Source: an uncultured Alphaproteobacteria bacterium
Lineage (GTDB): Bacteria > Pseudomonadota > Alphaproteobacteria > Caulobacterales > Caulobacteraceae
Reading direction: 5' to 3'
Assembly: GCA_903909375.1 (NCBI GenBank)
Contig: CAIVVM010000037.1
Span: 1 to 64,000, forward strand
DNA length: 64,000 nt
The position numbers and the translations under genes were made by a program. Of this stretch, positions 37,401 through 46,189 are shown piece after piece (the first letter of the stretch is position 1; each line of letters begins with the position of its first letter). A model generated the notes under the pieces. The model made no database searches. It was given only the letters and a program-made list of their open reading frames with translations, and had not been told where the DNA came from.

Positions 37401-38093
37401 ATGACTCGGGCCGCAACCGACCTGACCCTTAAGATGGCGCGCGAGGTGCTGGGCGTGAGTTCGGCAGCAACGCCCGCCGAAGTGCGCCGCGCGTTCCGCG
37501 AGGCCGCCAAGCGCGCCCACCCCGATACAGGAGGCGACGACCGAGCCTTCCGTCAGGTGGTCGACGCCTACGAGCGCCTGCAGGATCCGCTGGACGAGCG
37601 TCTTGTCCAAGCCCCTGCTCGCCGTCGCCCAACACCAGAACCCGAGCTGGAAATCTCCCCGCAGATCGCGATGGAGGGCGGTGAGGTGGACCATCGAATG
37701 CCTGACGGACGGCTGATCAGGATCGATCTGCCTGCCGGTCTGCGGCCCGGTGACAAGGTGCGCGCCGGCGGTGGAGAGCTTTGCGTTTACATTCGCGCAG
37801 AAGAGGGTGTGATCGTCCGCGGCGACGATGTCTGGATGAGCGTGAAGGTCTCGCCAGCCACAATGAATCGTGGAGGTCGAGTCGCCGTCGAGACGCCGTT
37901 TGGCCGACGCATCGTCTGGATTGACCGGAAGGCCGGCGAGCGAGGTCTTGTCCGGCTGGAGGGCCAGGGTCTGCCCGCGCGCGGCAAGCGGCCGCGGGGC
38001 CACATGTTCCTTCGGCTGGCCGCAGCCGCGAGCGTTGCCGATAGCGCGGCGCTGGCTCTGCTGAGACGTTTTGCAGCCGCGTGGGCGGCTTGA
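37401..38093 (+). CDS. DnaJ-domain protein (co-chaperone-like)
   Basis: A 230-residue protein. Its J domain (residues about 10-65) has the HPD triad in RAHPDTGGDDRAF and helix MAREVLGVSSAATPAEVRRA. A region matching the DnaJ C-terminal substrate-binding domain follows (ISPQIAMEGGEVDHRMPDGR, LPAGLRPGDKVRAGG). It lacks the Gly/Phe and zinc finger regions, so it resembles CbpA-like or shorter J proteins that stimulate DnaK. I choose the ATG at 37401; the TTG at 37371 is less likely. It is divergent from pdxH. Confidence 0.85.
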   Translation: MTRAATDLTLKMAREVLGVSSAATPAEVRRAFREAAKRAHPDTGGDDRAFRQVVDAYERLQDPLDERLVQAPARRRPTPEPELEISPQIAMEGGEVDHRMPDGRLIRIDLPAGLRPGDKVRAGGGELCVYIRAEEGVIVRGDDVWMSVKVSPATMNRGGRVAVETPFGRRIVWIDRKAGERGLVRLEGQGLPARGKRPRGHMFLRLAAAASVADSAALALLRRFAAAWAA

Positions 38094-38142
38094 TGTGGCG
38101 GGGGTTTGGTCGAGAGCGCACTTCGGCTAGAGAACCTGCGTC

Positions 38143-39264
38143 ATGAGCCACAACACCTTCGGACACCTTTTCCGCGTTACCACTTGGGGCGAGAGTCATG
38201 GGCCAGCGCTGGGCTGCGTGGTCGACGGGTGCCCGCCGGGAATTCCGCTGACCGAAGCCGACATCCAGCCCTGGCTGGACAGGCGCCGGCCGGGCCAGGG
38301 CAAGTTCGTCACCCAACGACAGGAACCTGACACGGTCCGTATTCTGTCCGGGGTGTTTGAAGATGAGCGGACCGGCGGGCAGGTGACCACTGGCACGCCT
38401 GTCTCGATGATCATCGACAACGTCGATCAGCGTAGCCGCGACTACTCCGAGATCGCCACGGCGTTCCGGCCCGGCCACGCCGACTATGCCTATTTCGCCA
38501 AATACGGCGTGCGCGACTATCGCGGTGGCGGGCGGCAATCGGCGCGTGAGACGGCGGCGCGGGTGGCGGCGGGGGCCATCGCCCGCAAGATCCTGACCGG
38601 AGTGAACATTCGCGGTGCGGTGGTGCAGATCGGCCCTCACGCTGTTGAGCCCGACCGGATCGACTTTTCAGTTACGGGCGAAAACGAATTCTGGGCGCCT
38701 GATCCGGCCATCGTGCCAGTCTGGACCGAGCATCTCGAAACAATCCGCAAGGCCGGCTCTTCCACGGGCGCGATCGTGGCTGTTGAGGCGACGGGGGTTG
38801 CGGCCGGTTGGGGCGCGCCGATCTACGGCAAGCTGGATGCCGAGCTTGCGGGGGCTTTGATGTCCATCAACGCCGCCAAGGGCGTGGAGATCGGCGCAGG
38901 CTTCGCTGCCGCAGCGCTCACCGGAGAGCAAAACGCAGACGAGATGCGGATGGGTAATGAAGGCCCCATGTTCCTCTCCAACAAGGCCGGCGGCGTGCTG
39001 GGCGGGATATCCACCGGCGCGCCCTTGACCGCACGTGTTGCCTTCAAGCCCACATCATCGATCCTGAGCCGTCGCGGCAGCATCAATGAAGCGGGCGAGG
39101 AAATCGAGCTCCGCACCAGGGGGCGGCATGACCCTTGCGTGGGCATCCGTGGGGTTCCAGTCGTAGAGGCAATGGTGGCCTGTGTCCTGGCGGACGCTTG
39201 GCTAAGGCATCGCGCCCAGACGGGTGGTGTTACCTTTAATGTCGGCCGGCCACCCAGCAGTTGA
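38143..39264 (+). CDS. aroC: Chorismate synthase
   Basis: A 373-residue enzyme that converts EPSP to chorismate with reduced FMN, last step of the shikimate pathway. All three family signatures are visible: [18 protein letters not shown], the central [19 protein letters not shown] and the later RISTGAP-like [19 protein letters not shown] with [18 protein letters not shown]. Length is typical. It starts about 50 bases after the DnaJ-like gene on the same strand. Confidence 0.97.
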   Translation: MSHNTFGHLFRVTTWGESHGPALGCVVDGCPPGIPLTEADIQPWLDRRRPGQGKFVTQRQEPDTVRILSGVFEDERTGGQVTTGTPVSMIIDNVDQRSRDYSEIATAFRPGHADYAYFAKYGVRDYRGGGRQSARETAARVAAGAIARKILTGVNIRGAVVQIGPHAVEPDRIDFSVTGENEFWAPDPAIVPVWTEHLETIRKAGSSTGAIVAVEATGVAAGWGAPIYGKLDAELAGALMSINAAKGVEIGAGFAAAALTGEQNADEMRMGNEGPMFLSNKAGGVLGGISTGAPLTARVAFKPTSSILSRRGSINEAGEEIELRTRGRHDPCVGIRGVPVVEAMVACVLADAWLRHRAQTGGVTFNVGRPPSS

Positions 39265-39290
39265 ATTTTCAGGGCCAGACAACCTGATCT

Positions 39291-39328
39291 GGCGCCAAGC
39301 ATTTGACCTAAATGACAAATTTGGCGCC
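39291..39328. promoter_or_regulatory. GGCGCCAA inverted repeat upstream of response regulator
   Basis: GGCGCCAA (39291-39298) and TTGGCGCC (39321-39328) are exact inverted copies around a 22-base AT-richer spacer with ATTTGACCTAAATGACAAAT. It lies about 120 bases before the GTG start of the next gene. It may be an operator for a dimeric regulator, or the aroC terminator. Confidence 0.45.
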
Positions 39329-39446
39329 TAGCCTCAACATCTGTTTGACCAATGCGCACGGGGCGCCTTAGGCACCTTTCGCTGGAAACGGCTGCCGGAC
39401 TCAATATTGCAACGTCCGGCCAGTATGGACGTTAAAAGGGAGTTTC

Positions 39447-39959
39447 GTGCGCTACGACCTGCTCAATATTCTGCTGGTTGATGACAACCATAACATGCGG
39501 CTGCTGCTGACTGAGATCCTGCGCGCCATCGGGGTTACCCGAATCTTCGAAGCGAAGGACGGCGCTGAAGGCCTGAAGATGATGCGGGACTACCCCATCG
39601 ACGTGGTCATGACAGATCTCTCGATGCAGCCGATGGACGGTATCGAGTTCGTCAGACTGCTGCGCAATTCCCCTGACAGCCCAAACCGGATGGCGCCGGT
39701 GGTGATGATCACCGGCCATTCCACCTACGTCAGGGTTAGTGAGGCGCGCGACGCCGGCGTGACCGAGTTTCTAGCCAAGCCTCTCACGGCCCGCGGCGTC
39801 GTGGAGCGTCTACACCAGGCTATCGAAAACAAGCGCCCGTTCATGAGGTCGACGAGCTATTTTGGCCCTGATCGAAGGCGCCGGACCGACCCCAATTTCC
39901 CAGGGCCGTGGCGACGCGAGACCGACAGCAAAAACGTGAGCCAGAACGTCGAGGTTTAA
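39447..39959 (+). CDS. Single-domain response regulator with basic C-terminal tail
   Basis: A 170-residue CheY-like receiver with GTG start (GGGAG five bases upstream). The acidic pair is in LLVDDNHNMR, phospho-Asp57 in VMTDLSMQPMDG, the Thr in MITGHSTY and the Lys in FLAKPL. The last 40 residues hold FGPDRRRRTDPNFPGPWRRE, a short motif seen on many alphaproteobacterial receivers. No output domain is present, so it likely signals through protein contacts. It stands alone; its kinase is not adjacent. Confidence 0.9.
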   Translation: MRYDLLNILLVDDNHNMRLLLTEILRAIGVTRIFEAKDGAEGLKMMRDYPIDVVMTDLSMQPMDGIEFVRLLRNSPDSPNRMAPVVMITGHSTYVRVSEARDAGVTEFLAKPLTARGVVERLHQAIENKRPFMRSTSYFGPDRRRRTDPNFPGPWRRETDSKNVSQNVEV

Positions 39960-39963
39960 CCCG

Positions 39964-40338
39964 TTAGCCTAGGTTCAGCGCACAGCTCTCGCTTATTGTC
40001 GGACGAGAGACGACAATCCGTGACAGGCCCGGAAACGCAGGGCGCAGGCGCTCAGCGAAATACAGACACAGATGTTCAAGCGTGGGGCGCTCCAGGCCCG
40101 GCTTCTCATTCAGCAAACCGTGATCCAGTTGCCCGGCGACTGCCTTCAGGGCGGCATCAAGATCGGCAAGGTCGGCAACCCAGCCTACCGTTTCATCAGC
40201 CTCGCCCGTCACAGTCGCTTCCACACGGAACGAATGGCCATGCAGGTTCGAATAAGGCCGGTGGACCGGCCCCTCGGCGAAGAAGTGGGCAGCGTCAAAG
40301 GTCGCAGCCTTGGTGATCTCGAAGGTGGGTGGGGTCAT
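39964..40338 (-). CDS. queD: 6-carboxy-5,6,7,8-tetrahydropterin synthase
   Basis: A 124-residue PTPS-family enzyme making 6-carboxytetrahydropterin from dihydroneopterin triphosphate for preQ0. Zinc ligands appear as His in FDAAHFFAEG and HGHSFRVE. DLADLDAALKAVAGQLDHG and the Glu in PTLEHLCLYFAERL complete the active site. The C-terminal ESCALNLG is typical. Third gene of the que operon. Confidence 0.94.
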   Translation of the reverse strand: MTPPTFEITKAATFDAAHFFAEGPVHRPYSNLHGHSFRVEATVTGEADETVGWVADLADLDAALKAVAGQLDHGLLNEKPGLERPTLEHLCLYFAERLRPAFPGLSRIVVSRPTISESCALNLG

Positions 40339-40375
40339 GGCTACTGCAATGGGGCGGCTTGCCCCCCTGATGGGT

Positions 40376-41008
40376 CTAGGCGATGCCGAGATATTTGTGG
40401 GTTTGCACGCTTAAACGCCAGCGAGGGTGCGCGAGGCAATAGGCGATCGCAGCTTCCGTGTTGGCGAGCCGCCCCGGTCCGTCCATGGGCTGGAGCAGGA
40501 ACCGCTCGAAATCCAGAGCCTCAAAGCGAGCCGGGTCGACGCCAGGCTGAGGATAGACAAGTTTCAACTCCTGCCCCTGTTGCTGAACAACAACGGCCTG
40601 AGCCTTGGGACTGACGCAGATCCAGTCGATTCCGGCCGGAGCTGGAAGGGTGCCATTGGTTTCCAGCGCAATGCTGAATCCGCGGGCGTGAAGAGCCTCT
40701 ACCAGCGCTTCGTCGACCTGAAGCAGTGGCTCACCGCCAGTGAGGACCGTCAGGCGATCCGACCGGCCACCCTGCCAGGCAGCCTCGACCGCAGCCGCCA
40801 GCGAGTCCGCACTGAGGAAGCGTCCGCCACCCGATCCATCCAGGCCGACAAAATCCGTGTCACAGAAGTTGCAGACCGCTGTTGCCCGGTCCTGCTCCCG
40901 ACCTGACCAGAGATTGCATCCCGCGAACCGGCAAAAGACCGCCGGTCGGCCAGCCTGGCCGCCCTCTCCTTGCAGGGTCAGGAATATTTCCTTGACCGCA
41001 TAGCTCAT
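40376..41008 (-). CDS. queE: 7-carboxy-7-deazaguanine synthase
   Basis: A 210-residue radical SAM enzyme that turns 6-carboxytetrahydropterin into 7-carboxy-7-deazaguanine. The cluster cysteines sit in an expanded loop: [20 protein letters not shown], then DTDF, a known variant of this subgroup. [17 protein letters not shown] and the glycine-rich LTGGEPLLQ (SAM site) are also clear. The start at 41008 overlaps queC's end by ATGA. Confidence 0.95.
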   Translation of the reverse strand: MSYAVKEIFLTLQGEGGQAGRPAVFCRFAGCNLWSGREQDRATAVCNFCDTDFVGLDGSGGGRFLSADSLAAAVEAAWQGGRSDRLTVLTGGEPLLQVDEALVEALHARGFSIALETNGTLPAPAGIDWICVSPKAQAVVVQQQGQELKLVYPQPGVDPARFEALDFERFLLQPMDGPGRLANTEAAIAYCLAHPRWRLSVQTHKYLGIA

Positions 41009-41730
41009 CCGGCAAACTCCGGGCGTTCCTGAACGTCCCAAGCCTCGTAACCAGCACGGCGCAGATCGCAGGCAGGACAGGCGCCACATCCATAGCCCCA
41101 ACTGTGAAGTGCGCCGCGCTCGCCAAGATAGCAGGTGTGGCTTTCCTCCACAGTGATTGCGACCAACGGCTCGCCACCAAGCGCCTTGGCCAATCCCCAG
41201 GTCTGCGCTTTGGTGAGGTGCATCAGAGGGGTCTCAACACGAAAGCCCTGATCCATGCCAAGGTTCAGCGCGCGCTCGGTGGCGTCAAGGGTATCGCGTC
41301 GACAGTCGGGATAGCCGGAGAAATCCGTCTCACACATACCGCCAACCAACGCCGTAAGGCCGCGCCGGTCCGCGAGCGCCGCCGCATAGACCAGAAAGAC
41401 GAGATTACGGCCCGGTACAAAGGTTGATGGCAAACCCCTCGCGGTGGTTTCGATGGCGCGATCCGTGGTCATCGCCGTGTCCGCGATGGAGCCGAAGCTG
41501 CGAATGTCGAGGACATGATCCTCTCCAAGCCGGTCCCGCCAGGCCGAGAACTCCCGCGAGATGCGAGATCGGATGGCCAACCGAGCTTCAAGCTCCACAC
41601 TGTGGCGTTGGCCATAGTCAAACCCGACAGTCTCCACACGGGCATAGCGGTCGAGCGCCCAGGCCAGACAGGCCGTGGAATCCTGACCGCCGGAAAACAG
41701 AACAAGTGCGCCATCGCTCATGGGCTTCAT
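41005..41730 (-). CDS. queC: 7-cyano-7-deazaguanine synthase
   Basis: A 241-residue ATP-dependent enzyme that converts 7-carboxy-7-deazaguanine to preQ0. The PP-loop is [16 protein letters not shown]. The zinc site uses cysteines in [20 protein letters not shown] plus [14 protein letters not shown]. Start may be either ATG at 41730 (MKPMSDG) or 41721. Head of the operon with queE and queD; preQ0 feeds queuosine in tRNA. No queF is in view. Confidence 0.95.
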   Translation of the reverse strand: MKPMSDGALVLFSGGQDSTACLAWALDRYARVETVGFDYGQRHSVELEARLAIRSRISREFSAWRDRLGEDHVLDIRSFGSIADTAMTTDRAIETTARGLPSTFVPGRNLVFLVYAAALADRRGLTALVGGMCETDFSGYPDCRRDTLDATERALNLGMDQGFRVETPLMHLTKAQTWGLAKALGGEPLVAITVEESHTCYLGERGALHSWGYGCGACPACDLRRAGYEAWDVQERPEFAG

Positions 41731-41879
41731 ATGGGCCTCAACGCCGCGGCTGGGAAGCGCAACACCGCGAGGAAGTCTCTTGCCGTTCGGGTTCGTCGGT
41801 CATCCAAAGCGCGCTTAACACTCGGGAAATCGCCCACGGATATAGAGAATTCTCCAAGTCTGTTTTCACCCTGCGTGTA

Positions 41880-42986
41880 ATGTCGCTTCCCGACTTCTTC
41901 TTCGACCGCATGACCGCCGACATTCGCCAACAGATGGAGGGTGTGCGCGCGCTTGCCCAGCAGTTGACGCGGCAACGACTCGCGCCCGATGGTGAGGCCT
42001 GCGTCGCCAGCGTCTCGGAGGCCGCCTCGGCGGTCACACGCCTTCTCGACGCAGCGGCCGACCTACGAGGCATGACACGCGGCGAGCTTACACTTCAGCT
42101 TGAGCCTGTCCGGTTGCACAACCTCATGGATGAGATCCAGAGCCTGTGGCAAGCGCGAGCTGCAGCCACTGGCGTTACCTTGCTGGTGTCTTACGACGGT
42201 GATCCAGAGGCAGCCGCTCTGGCTGATCGCCGCCGGCTTCTTCAGGTTTTCGATGGATTCATTGGCGAAGCAGTCGGCAGCCAGGGTCGCGGCGCCGTCG
42301 AAGCCGGTCTGCATGTTTACTGCGAACCCACCGGGGTGCGGCTTGAGGGTCGAGTCCGGGGTCCGCGCGACACAGCCTGGGACTCCGAGGATGCCGAGAC
42401 CCGGGTACGCATCATCGAGGAGCGTCTGGGTCTGGAAATCGCGCTGGGCGCAATGTTGGCCAACAGCGTTCTTGGGAAAATGGGCGGCGTACTGCGCAAG
42501 GAAAGCAGCGCCGGCGCCTCTGACACCGTGAGCTTCGAGATTGTCCTGGCGCCTGTGCCCGACGAAGTCAGCGCGCCGGCAGACGCGCCAGGCCGTGCCG
42601 CACATATTCTGGTAGTCGATGACAACGCCACCAACCGCATGGTGGCCCAATCGCTGGTGGAGATGTTTGACTGCACCAGCGAGACCGCAGAAGACGGCGA
42701 AGAAGCCGTTGAAACCGCCCGCTCGGGACGCTTCGACCTTATCCTGATGGACATCCGGATGCCGCGGATGGATGGCATCGCCGCCACCCGTGCGATCAGG
42801 GCGCTTTCAGGGCCTGCCGGCGCCGTGCCGATCATCGCACTGACTGCAAACGCGGACCCTGAAGACGCCGCAGGCTACCTGGCTGCAGGGATGAACGGCG
42901 TGGTCGAAAAGCCGATGAAGCCGGAACAACTGCTGGCGGCCCTGCAAGATGCGCTCAACCCCCAGGGTGACGCGGCCGCGGCCTGA
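41880..42986 (+). CDS. Degenerate histidine-kinase-like protein with C-terminal receiver
   Basis: A 368-residue protein. The first 110 residues form helices like a dimerisation domain (FFFDRMTADIRQQMEGVRAL) but no H-box His is evident. Residues about 110-230 look like a worn ATPase domain with weak glycine motifs (ALADRRRLLQVFDGFIGEAV; GKMGGVLRKE). A sound receiver closes the chain: ILVVDDNATNRMVA, phospho-Asp291 in LILMDIRMPRMDG, LTANADPEDA, Lys in VVEKPMKPE. It may act as a phosphorelay receiver or scaffold. Start chosen at ATG 41880; longer open frame upstream overlaps queC antisense. Confidence 0.75.
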   Translation: MSLPDFFFDRMTADIRQQMEGVRALAQQLTRQRLAPDGEACVASVSEAASAVTRLLDAAADLRGMTRGELTLQLEPVRLHNLMDEIQSLWQARAAATGVTLLVSYDGDPEAAALADRRRLLQVFDGFIGEAVGSQGRGAVEAGLHVYCEPTGVRLEGRVRGPRDTAWDSEDAETRVRIIEERLGLEIALGAMLANSVLGKMGGVLRKESSAGASDTVSFEIVLAPVPDEVSAPADAPGRAAHILVVDDNATNRMVAQSLVEMFDCTSETAEDGEEAVETARSGRFDLILMDIRMPRMDGIAATRAIRALSGPAGAVPIIALTANADPEDAAGYLAAGMNGVVEKPMKPEQLLAALQDALNPQGDAAAA

Positions 42987-43090
42987 CCTGAGAGATACAG
43001 TTTCACGCGCAACTTTCTGGCCGGTCGACCCTCTATTGCGCACAACTCCGCAATGTCATAGGTCGCGATCCAGGGTTCTGAGGAAGATCT

Positions 43091-43894
43091 ATGTCCGAGG
43101 CGAAAACGGACGCAGCGCCGTCGCTTGATGCGGTGCGCAAGCGCATCGACGCCCTTGATACCGAGTTGCTGCGGCTGATCGATGAGCGCGCATCCCTGGC
43201 TCGGGTGGTGGCTGCGGCGAAGCGGGCGGCAGGCGACGGCGGCAAGTTCGGACTGCGCCCCGGTCGTGAGGCCGCGATCCTGCGGCGGCTGATCTCCAGC
43301 GAGCGCAAGGCAGCCGATGACGGCCTCATCGTGGGCGTCTGGCAGGAACTTATCGGCGACAGTCTGGCAGGACAGGGACCGTTCCACATCTCCGTGTGGG
43401 GCGGGCACGATCCAGGGCGCGGTGTCGAGCTGGCCCGGCAGCGCTTTGGCGGCGCCCCCCCATTGCGCCAGGCTGCAAAGCCGGAAGACGCCCTGGCTGC
43501 GGCGCGCACCCCCGGCGGTGTGGCCGTCTGCGCCCTGACGCCCGACAACGCCTGGTGGGGCCGGCTGCTGGCTGAGCCGATGCTCAAGGTCTTCGCGGCC
43601 CTGCCCTGCCTGGTCGCGTGGGGCCCAATGTCGGCTCTGGCGGTGGCGGCGATCGATGTTGAGCCGACCGGTGGCGACAGCACATTCTGGGTCACGGATG
43701 CGCCCGGCGCGGCGCCAGCCATCATCGAGGCCCTGGGTCGCGACGGCGTGGCGGCGGATATCCTGGCCTCGACCGGGGGTTTGAAGCTGTTCCAGCTCGC
43801 CGGGTTCTATCAGCGCGACGACGAGCGACTGGCCAGGGCGCCAGGACGCCTGAGCGGTGTCATCGGGGCTGCGCCAACGCAGCTGGACGTGTAA
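43091..43894 (+). CDS. Chorismate mutase with C-terminal extension
   Basis: A 267-residue protein. Residues about 12-95 are an AroQ-type chorismate mutase (LDAVRKRIDALDTELLRLID, SLARVVAAAKR and FGLRPGREAAILRRL). The remaining 170 residues look like a remnant or variant of a prephenate dehydratase/ACT region, but the catalytic TR(F) site is not evident; it has FQLAGFYQRDDERL near the end. It converts chorismate to prephenate, and lies 42 bases before hisC, with tyrA facing it, so tyrosine/phenylalanine synthesis is likely. Confidence 0.82.
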   Translation: MSEAKTDAAPSLDAVRKRIDALDTELLRLIDERASLARVVAAAKRAAGDGGKFGLRPGREAAILRRLISSERKAADDGLIVGVWQELIGDSLAGQGPFHISVWGGHDPGRGVELARQRFGGAPPLRQAAKPEDALAAARTPGGVAVCALTPDNAWWGRLLAEPMLKVFAALPCLVAWGPMSALAVAAIDVEPTGGDSTFWVTDAPGAAPAIIEALGRDGVAADILASTGGLKLFQLAGFYQRDDERLARAPGRLSGVIGAAPTQLDV

Positions 43895-43936
43895 GAGGCC
43901 GCTAACCCGCCGCCCGACCCAACACCGGCAGACCTC

Positions 43937-45067
43937 ATGTCCGATCCTCGCGACCACACAGACCGCGCTCACGCGCCGAAACCTGTTCCCAAACCGGGGA
44001 TCATGGACATCCACGCCTATGTGCCCGGCAAGGCCAAGTCGGACGGCGTTGAGGCCCCCATCAAGCTGTCAGCCAACGAGAACATTCTGGGTGTGAGTCC
44101 CAAGGCCCGGGTGGCCTATGCCGAGGCGGCCGATCTGCTGCACATGTACCCCGACAGTCGGACAACGATCCTGCGCGACGCCATCGCCTCGACCTTTCGA
44201 CTGGAGCCCGAGCGCCTGATTTTCGGATGCGGATCAGACGAGGTGTTTCAGCTTCTGAACCAGGCGTTCCTGGAGCCGGGGGACAACATTGTTCAGGGCG
44301 AGTACGGCTTTGCAGCCTACGCCATCGGCGCCCACGCCTGTCAGGCGCAGGTGAAACTGGCGCGGGAGCCCGGCTACCGGATCGATGTGGACGAGATCCT
44401 GAAGGTCGTTGATGAGCGTACCCGGCTGGTGTTTCTGGCCAACCCCGGCAACCCGACAGGCACCTGGATCGCCTTCTCCGAGATCGAGCGTCTGCATGCC
44501 GCCTTGCCGCCGAGCGTCGTTCTGGTGCTGGACGCAGCCTACGGCGAGTTCGCGCTGGACGACCGGTTCAGTGATGGCCTGGATTTCGCCCGCGGTTCCG
44601 ACAATGTGGTGGTGACCCATACCTTCTCGAAGCTCTACGGCCTGGCCGCGCTCAGGTTGGGCTGGGGCTATGCGCCCTTGGCCATCGCCGAGGCCGTTGA
44701 CCGTATCCGGCTGCCGTTCAACACCTCCATCCCCGGGCAAATGGCTGGCGTCGCAGCGCTTGGGGACAAGGATTTCCAGGACCGCTCCATCGCTCACGTC
44801 GAGCGGTGGCGACCCTGGCTGACCCAGCAGCTGGGCGGCCTGGGCCTAGAGATCGTCGGGCCGTCGGCGACCAACTTTCTGCTCATCGGGTTTTCGAGCC
44901 AACCGGGCAAGACAGCCGCCGACGCCGACGCCTTCCTGAGCGCCAGAGGTCTTTTGACGCGGAGGGTCCTGAACTACGGCCTGCCGAACCACCTGCGGAT
45001 CACCATCGGACTCGAGGAACACAACCGCGCGGTCGTCGCGGCCCTGGCGGACTTCATGCGGGCTTAA
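43937..45067 (+). CDS. hisC: Histidinol-phosphate / aromatic aminotransferase
   Basis: A 376-residue fold-type I PLP transaminase. LSANENILGVSPKA, MYPDSRTTILRDAIA, NPGNPTGTWI and the PLP Lys232 in THTFSKLYGLAAL are HisC hallmarks, with the phosphate-binding RLGWGYA just after. HisC can also transaminate aromatic keto acids; a place between chorismate mutase and prephenate dehydrogenase genes makes an aromatic role likely. Its end overlaps tyrA by four bases, convergent. Confidence 0.92.
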   Translation: MSDPRDHTDRAHAPKPVPKPGIMDIHAYVPGKAKSDGVEAPIKLSANENILGVSPKARVAYAEAADLLHMYPDSRTTILRDAIASTFRLEPERLIFGCGSDEVFQLLNQAFLEPGDNIVQGEYGFAAYAIGAHACQAQVKLAREPGYRIDVDEILKVVDERTRLVFLANPGNPTGTWIAFSEIERLHAALPPSVVLVLDAAYGEFALDDRFSDGLDFARGSDNVVVTHTFSKLYGLAALRLGWGYAPLAIAEAVDRIRLPFNTSIPGQMAGVAALGDKDFQDRSIAHVERWRPWLTQQLGGLGLEIVGPSATNFLLIGFSSQPGKTAADADAFLSARGLLTRRVLNYGLPNHLRITIGLEEHNRAVVAALADFMRA

Positions 45068-45801
45068 GGCCGTTTGGCGGCGACCTGATCCAGCAGGCTC
45101 TGCGCCTCGCCGACGAACTTCTCGACCACTTCGGCGGCGAAGGGGTTCTGGGTCTGGATCGCAGTGAAGAGTTCGAAGGTATCGGCGCCGATCAGGGCGC
45201 ATAGCTCCAGCAGGTGCTGGTAGGACGCCGTCTTCAACTGCTCGTCGGGGATCCCCAGATTGACCAGCGAGCGACCGATCAGGTGGGTGAGCGCCTGAAC
45301 ATAGGCCATCTCCCGGTCATGCTCCTCCGGCGTGGTGACGGTGACGGTCAGGCCGAGTGCGCGGCCGAAGGCCACGACCTTTTCAGATCGCTCGCCCCGG
45401 ATCGGGCAGACCACCAGACGCAGGCCATCAAGCCCGGTCCTGGCGCTCTGCGGACCGAACAGGGGGTGGGTCGCCACCAGGTCGACATGCCCGGGCAGGA
45501 TCTCGGTCATCCAGCGCGCCGGCAGCATCTTCACCGAACCGACATCGATGACCAGGGCGCCTGGCGTCAGGTGCGGGGCCGCAGCGCGGAACACCGCCTC
45601 CATCGCAACAACGGGCACGGCGAAGATGACGATCTCGCGGGCCGCGACGGCCGCCAGGCTTGCAACATCCACGCCGAGTTCGCGGGCGAGCGCTGCGGTG
45701 GCGGGCGCCGGATCACAAACGGCAACCTCGAAGTGCGCCTTCAGGGTCTGGGCCGCCAGCTGTCCGAATTGTCCGAAGCCGATGAGGCCGACGCGTTTCA
45801 T
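45064..45801 (-). CDS. tyrA: Prephenate/arogenate dehydrogenase family protein
   Basis: A 245-residue dehydrogenase. The NAD(P) site is GLIGFGQFGQLAAQ; DVGSVKMLPARWM, ATHPLFGPQSARTGLDG with the substrate His, and TPEEHDREMAYVQALTHLIG are characteristic TyrA segments. It oxidises prephenate or arogenate toward tyrosine. Short TyrA lengths are common in this group. Convergent with hisC. Confidence 0.9.
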   Translation of the reverse strand: MKRVGLIGFGQFGQLAAQTLKAHFEVAVCDPAPATAALARELGVDVASLAAVAAREIVIFAVPVVAMEAVFRAAAPHLTPGALVIDVGSVKMLPARWMTEILPGHVDLVATHPLFGPQSARTGLDGLRLVVCPIRGERSEKVVAFGRALGLTVTVTTPEEHDREMAYVQALTHLIGRSLVNLGIPDEQLKTASYQHLLELCALIGADTFELFTAIQTQNPFAAEVVEKFVGEAQSLLDQVAAKRP

Positions 45802-45927
45802 CGCGGCTCACTAGCCTGCCCCGCCAGCCGGCGCAAACGGGCGAAAGTGCGTGGAACGGCCACAATCATGCAATATCCAGGCAACAGTCGGGGTGTGAAC
45901 TCCCGACGCATTTTCAGGGAGAGCGAC

Positions 45928-46188
45928 ATGCGCACATTCATCATCACAACGGTGGCCGCGGCCATGCTGGTGGCAGCCGGGGCGGCTTCGGCGCAGATGC
46001 CGGCGCCGGCCGACATGATCAAGGCCTGGGACAAGAACAGCGACGGTGGCGTCAGCAAGGACGAGTGGGTCGCCGCCGGCCGTCCGGCCGAGCGCTTCGA
46101 GATGGTCGACGCCAACAAGGACGGCAAGGTCGTCGCTGCCGAACTGGAGGCCGCGATGGCCGCCATGCGCCAGCGCAACGGCGGCTGA
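45928..46188 (+). CDS. Secreted EF-hand protein
   Basis: An 86-residue protein with a signal peptide (MRTFIITTVAAAMLVAAGAA, cleavage likely after ASA). The mature part of about 63 residues has two EF-hand loops: Asp35-Glu46 (DKNSDGGVSKDE) and Asp61-Glu72 (DANKDGKVVAAE), so it should bind two calcium ions in the periplasm. GGGAGAG precedes the ATG by five bases. The Coq4-like gene begins two bases after its stop. Confidence 0.88.
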   Translation: MRTFIITTVAAAMLVAAGAASAQMPAPADMIKAWDKNSDGGVSKDEWVAAGRPAERFEMVDANKDGKVVAAELEAAMAAMRQRNGG

Positions 46189-46189
46189 G

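Noticed and set aside
41731-41879. preQ1 riboswitch upstream of queC
   Set aside because: No preQ1 aptamer pattern (short GC stem with A-rich tail) could be found on the minus strand.
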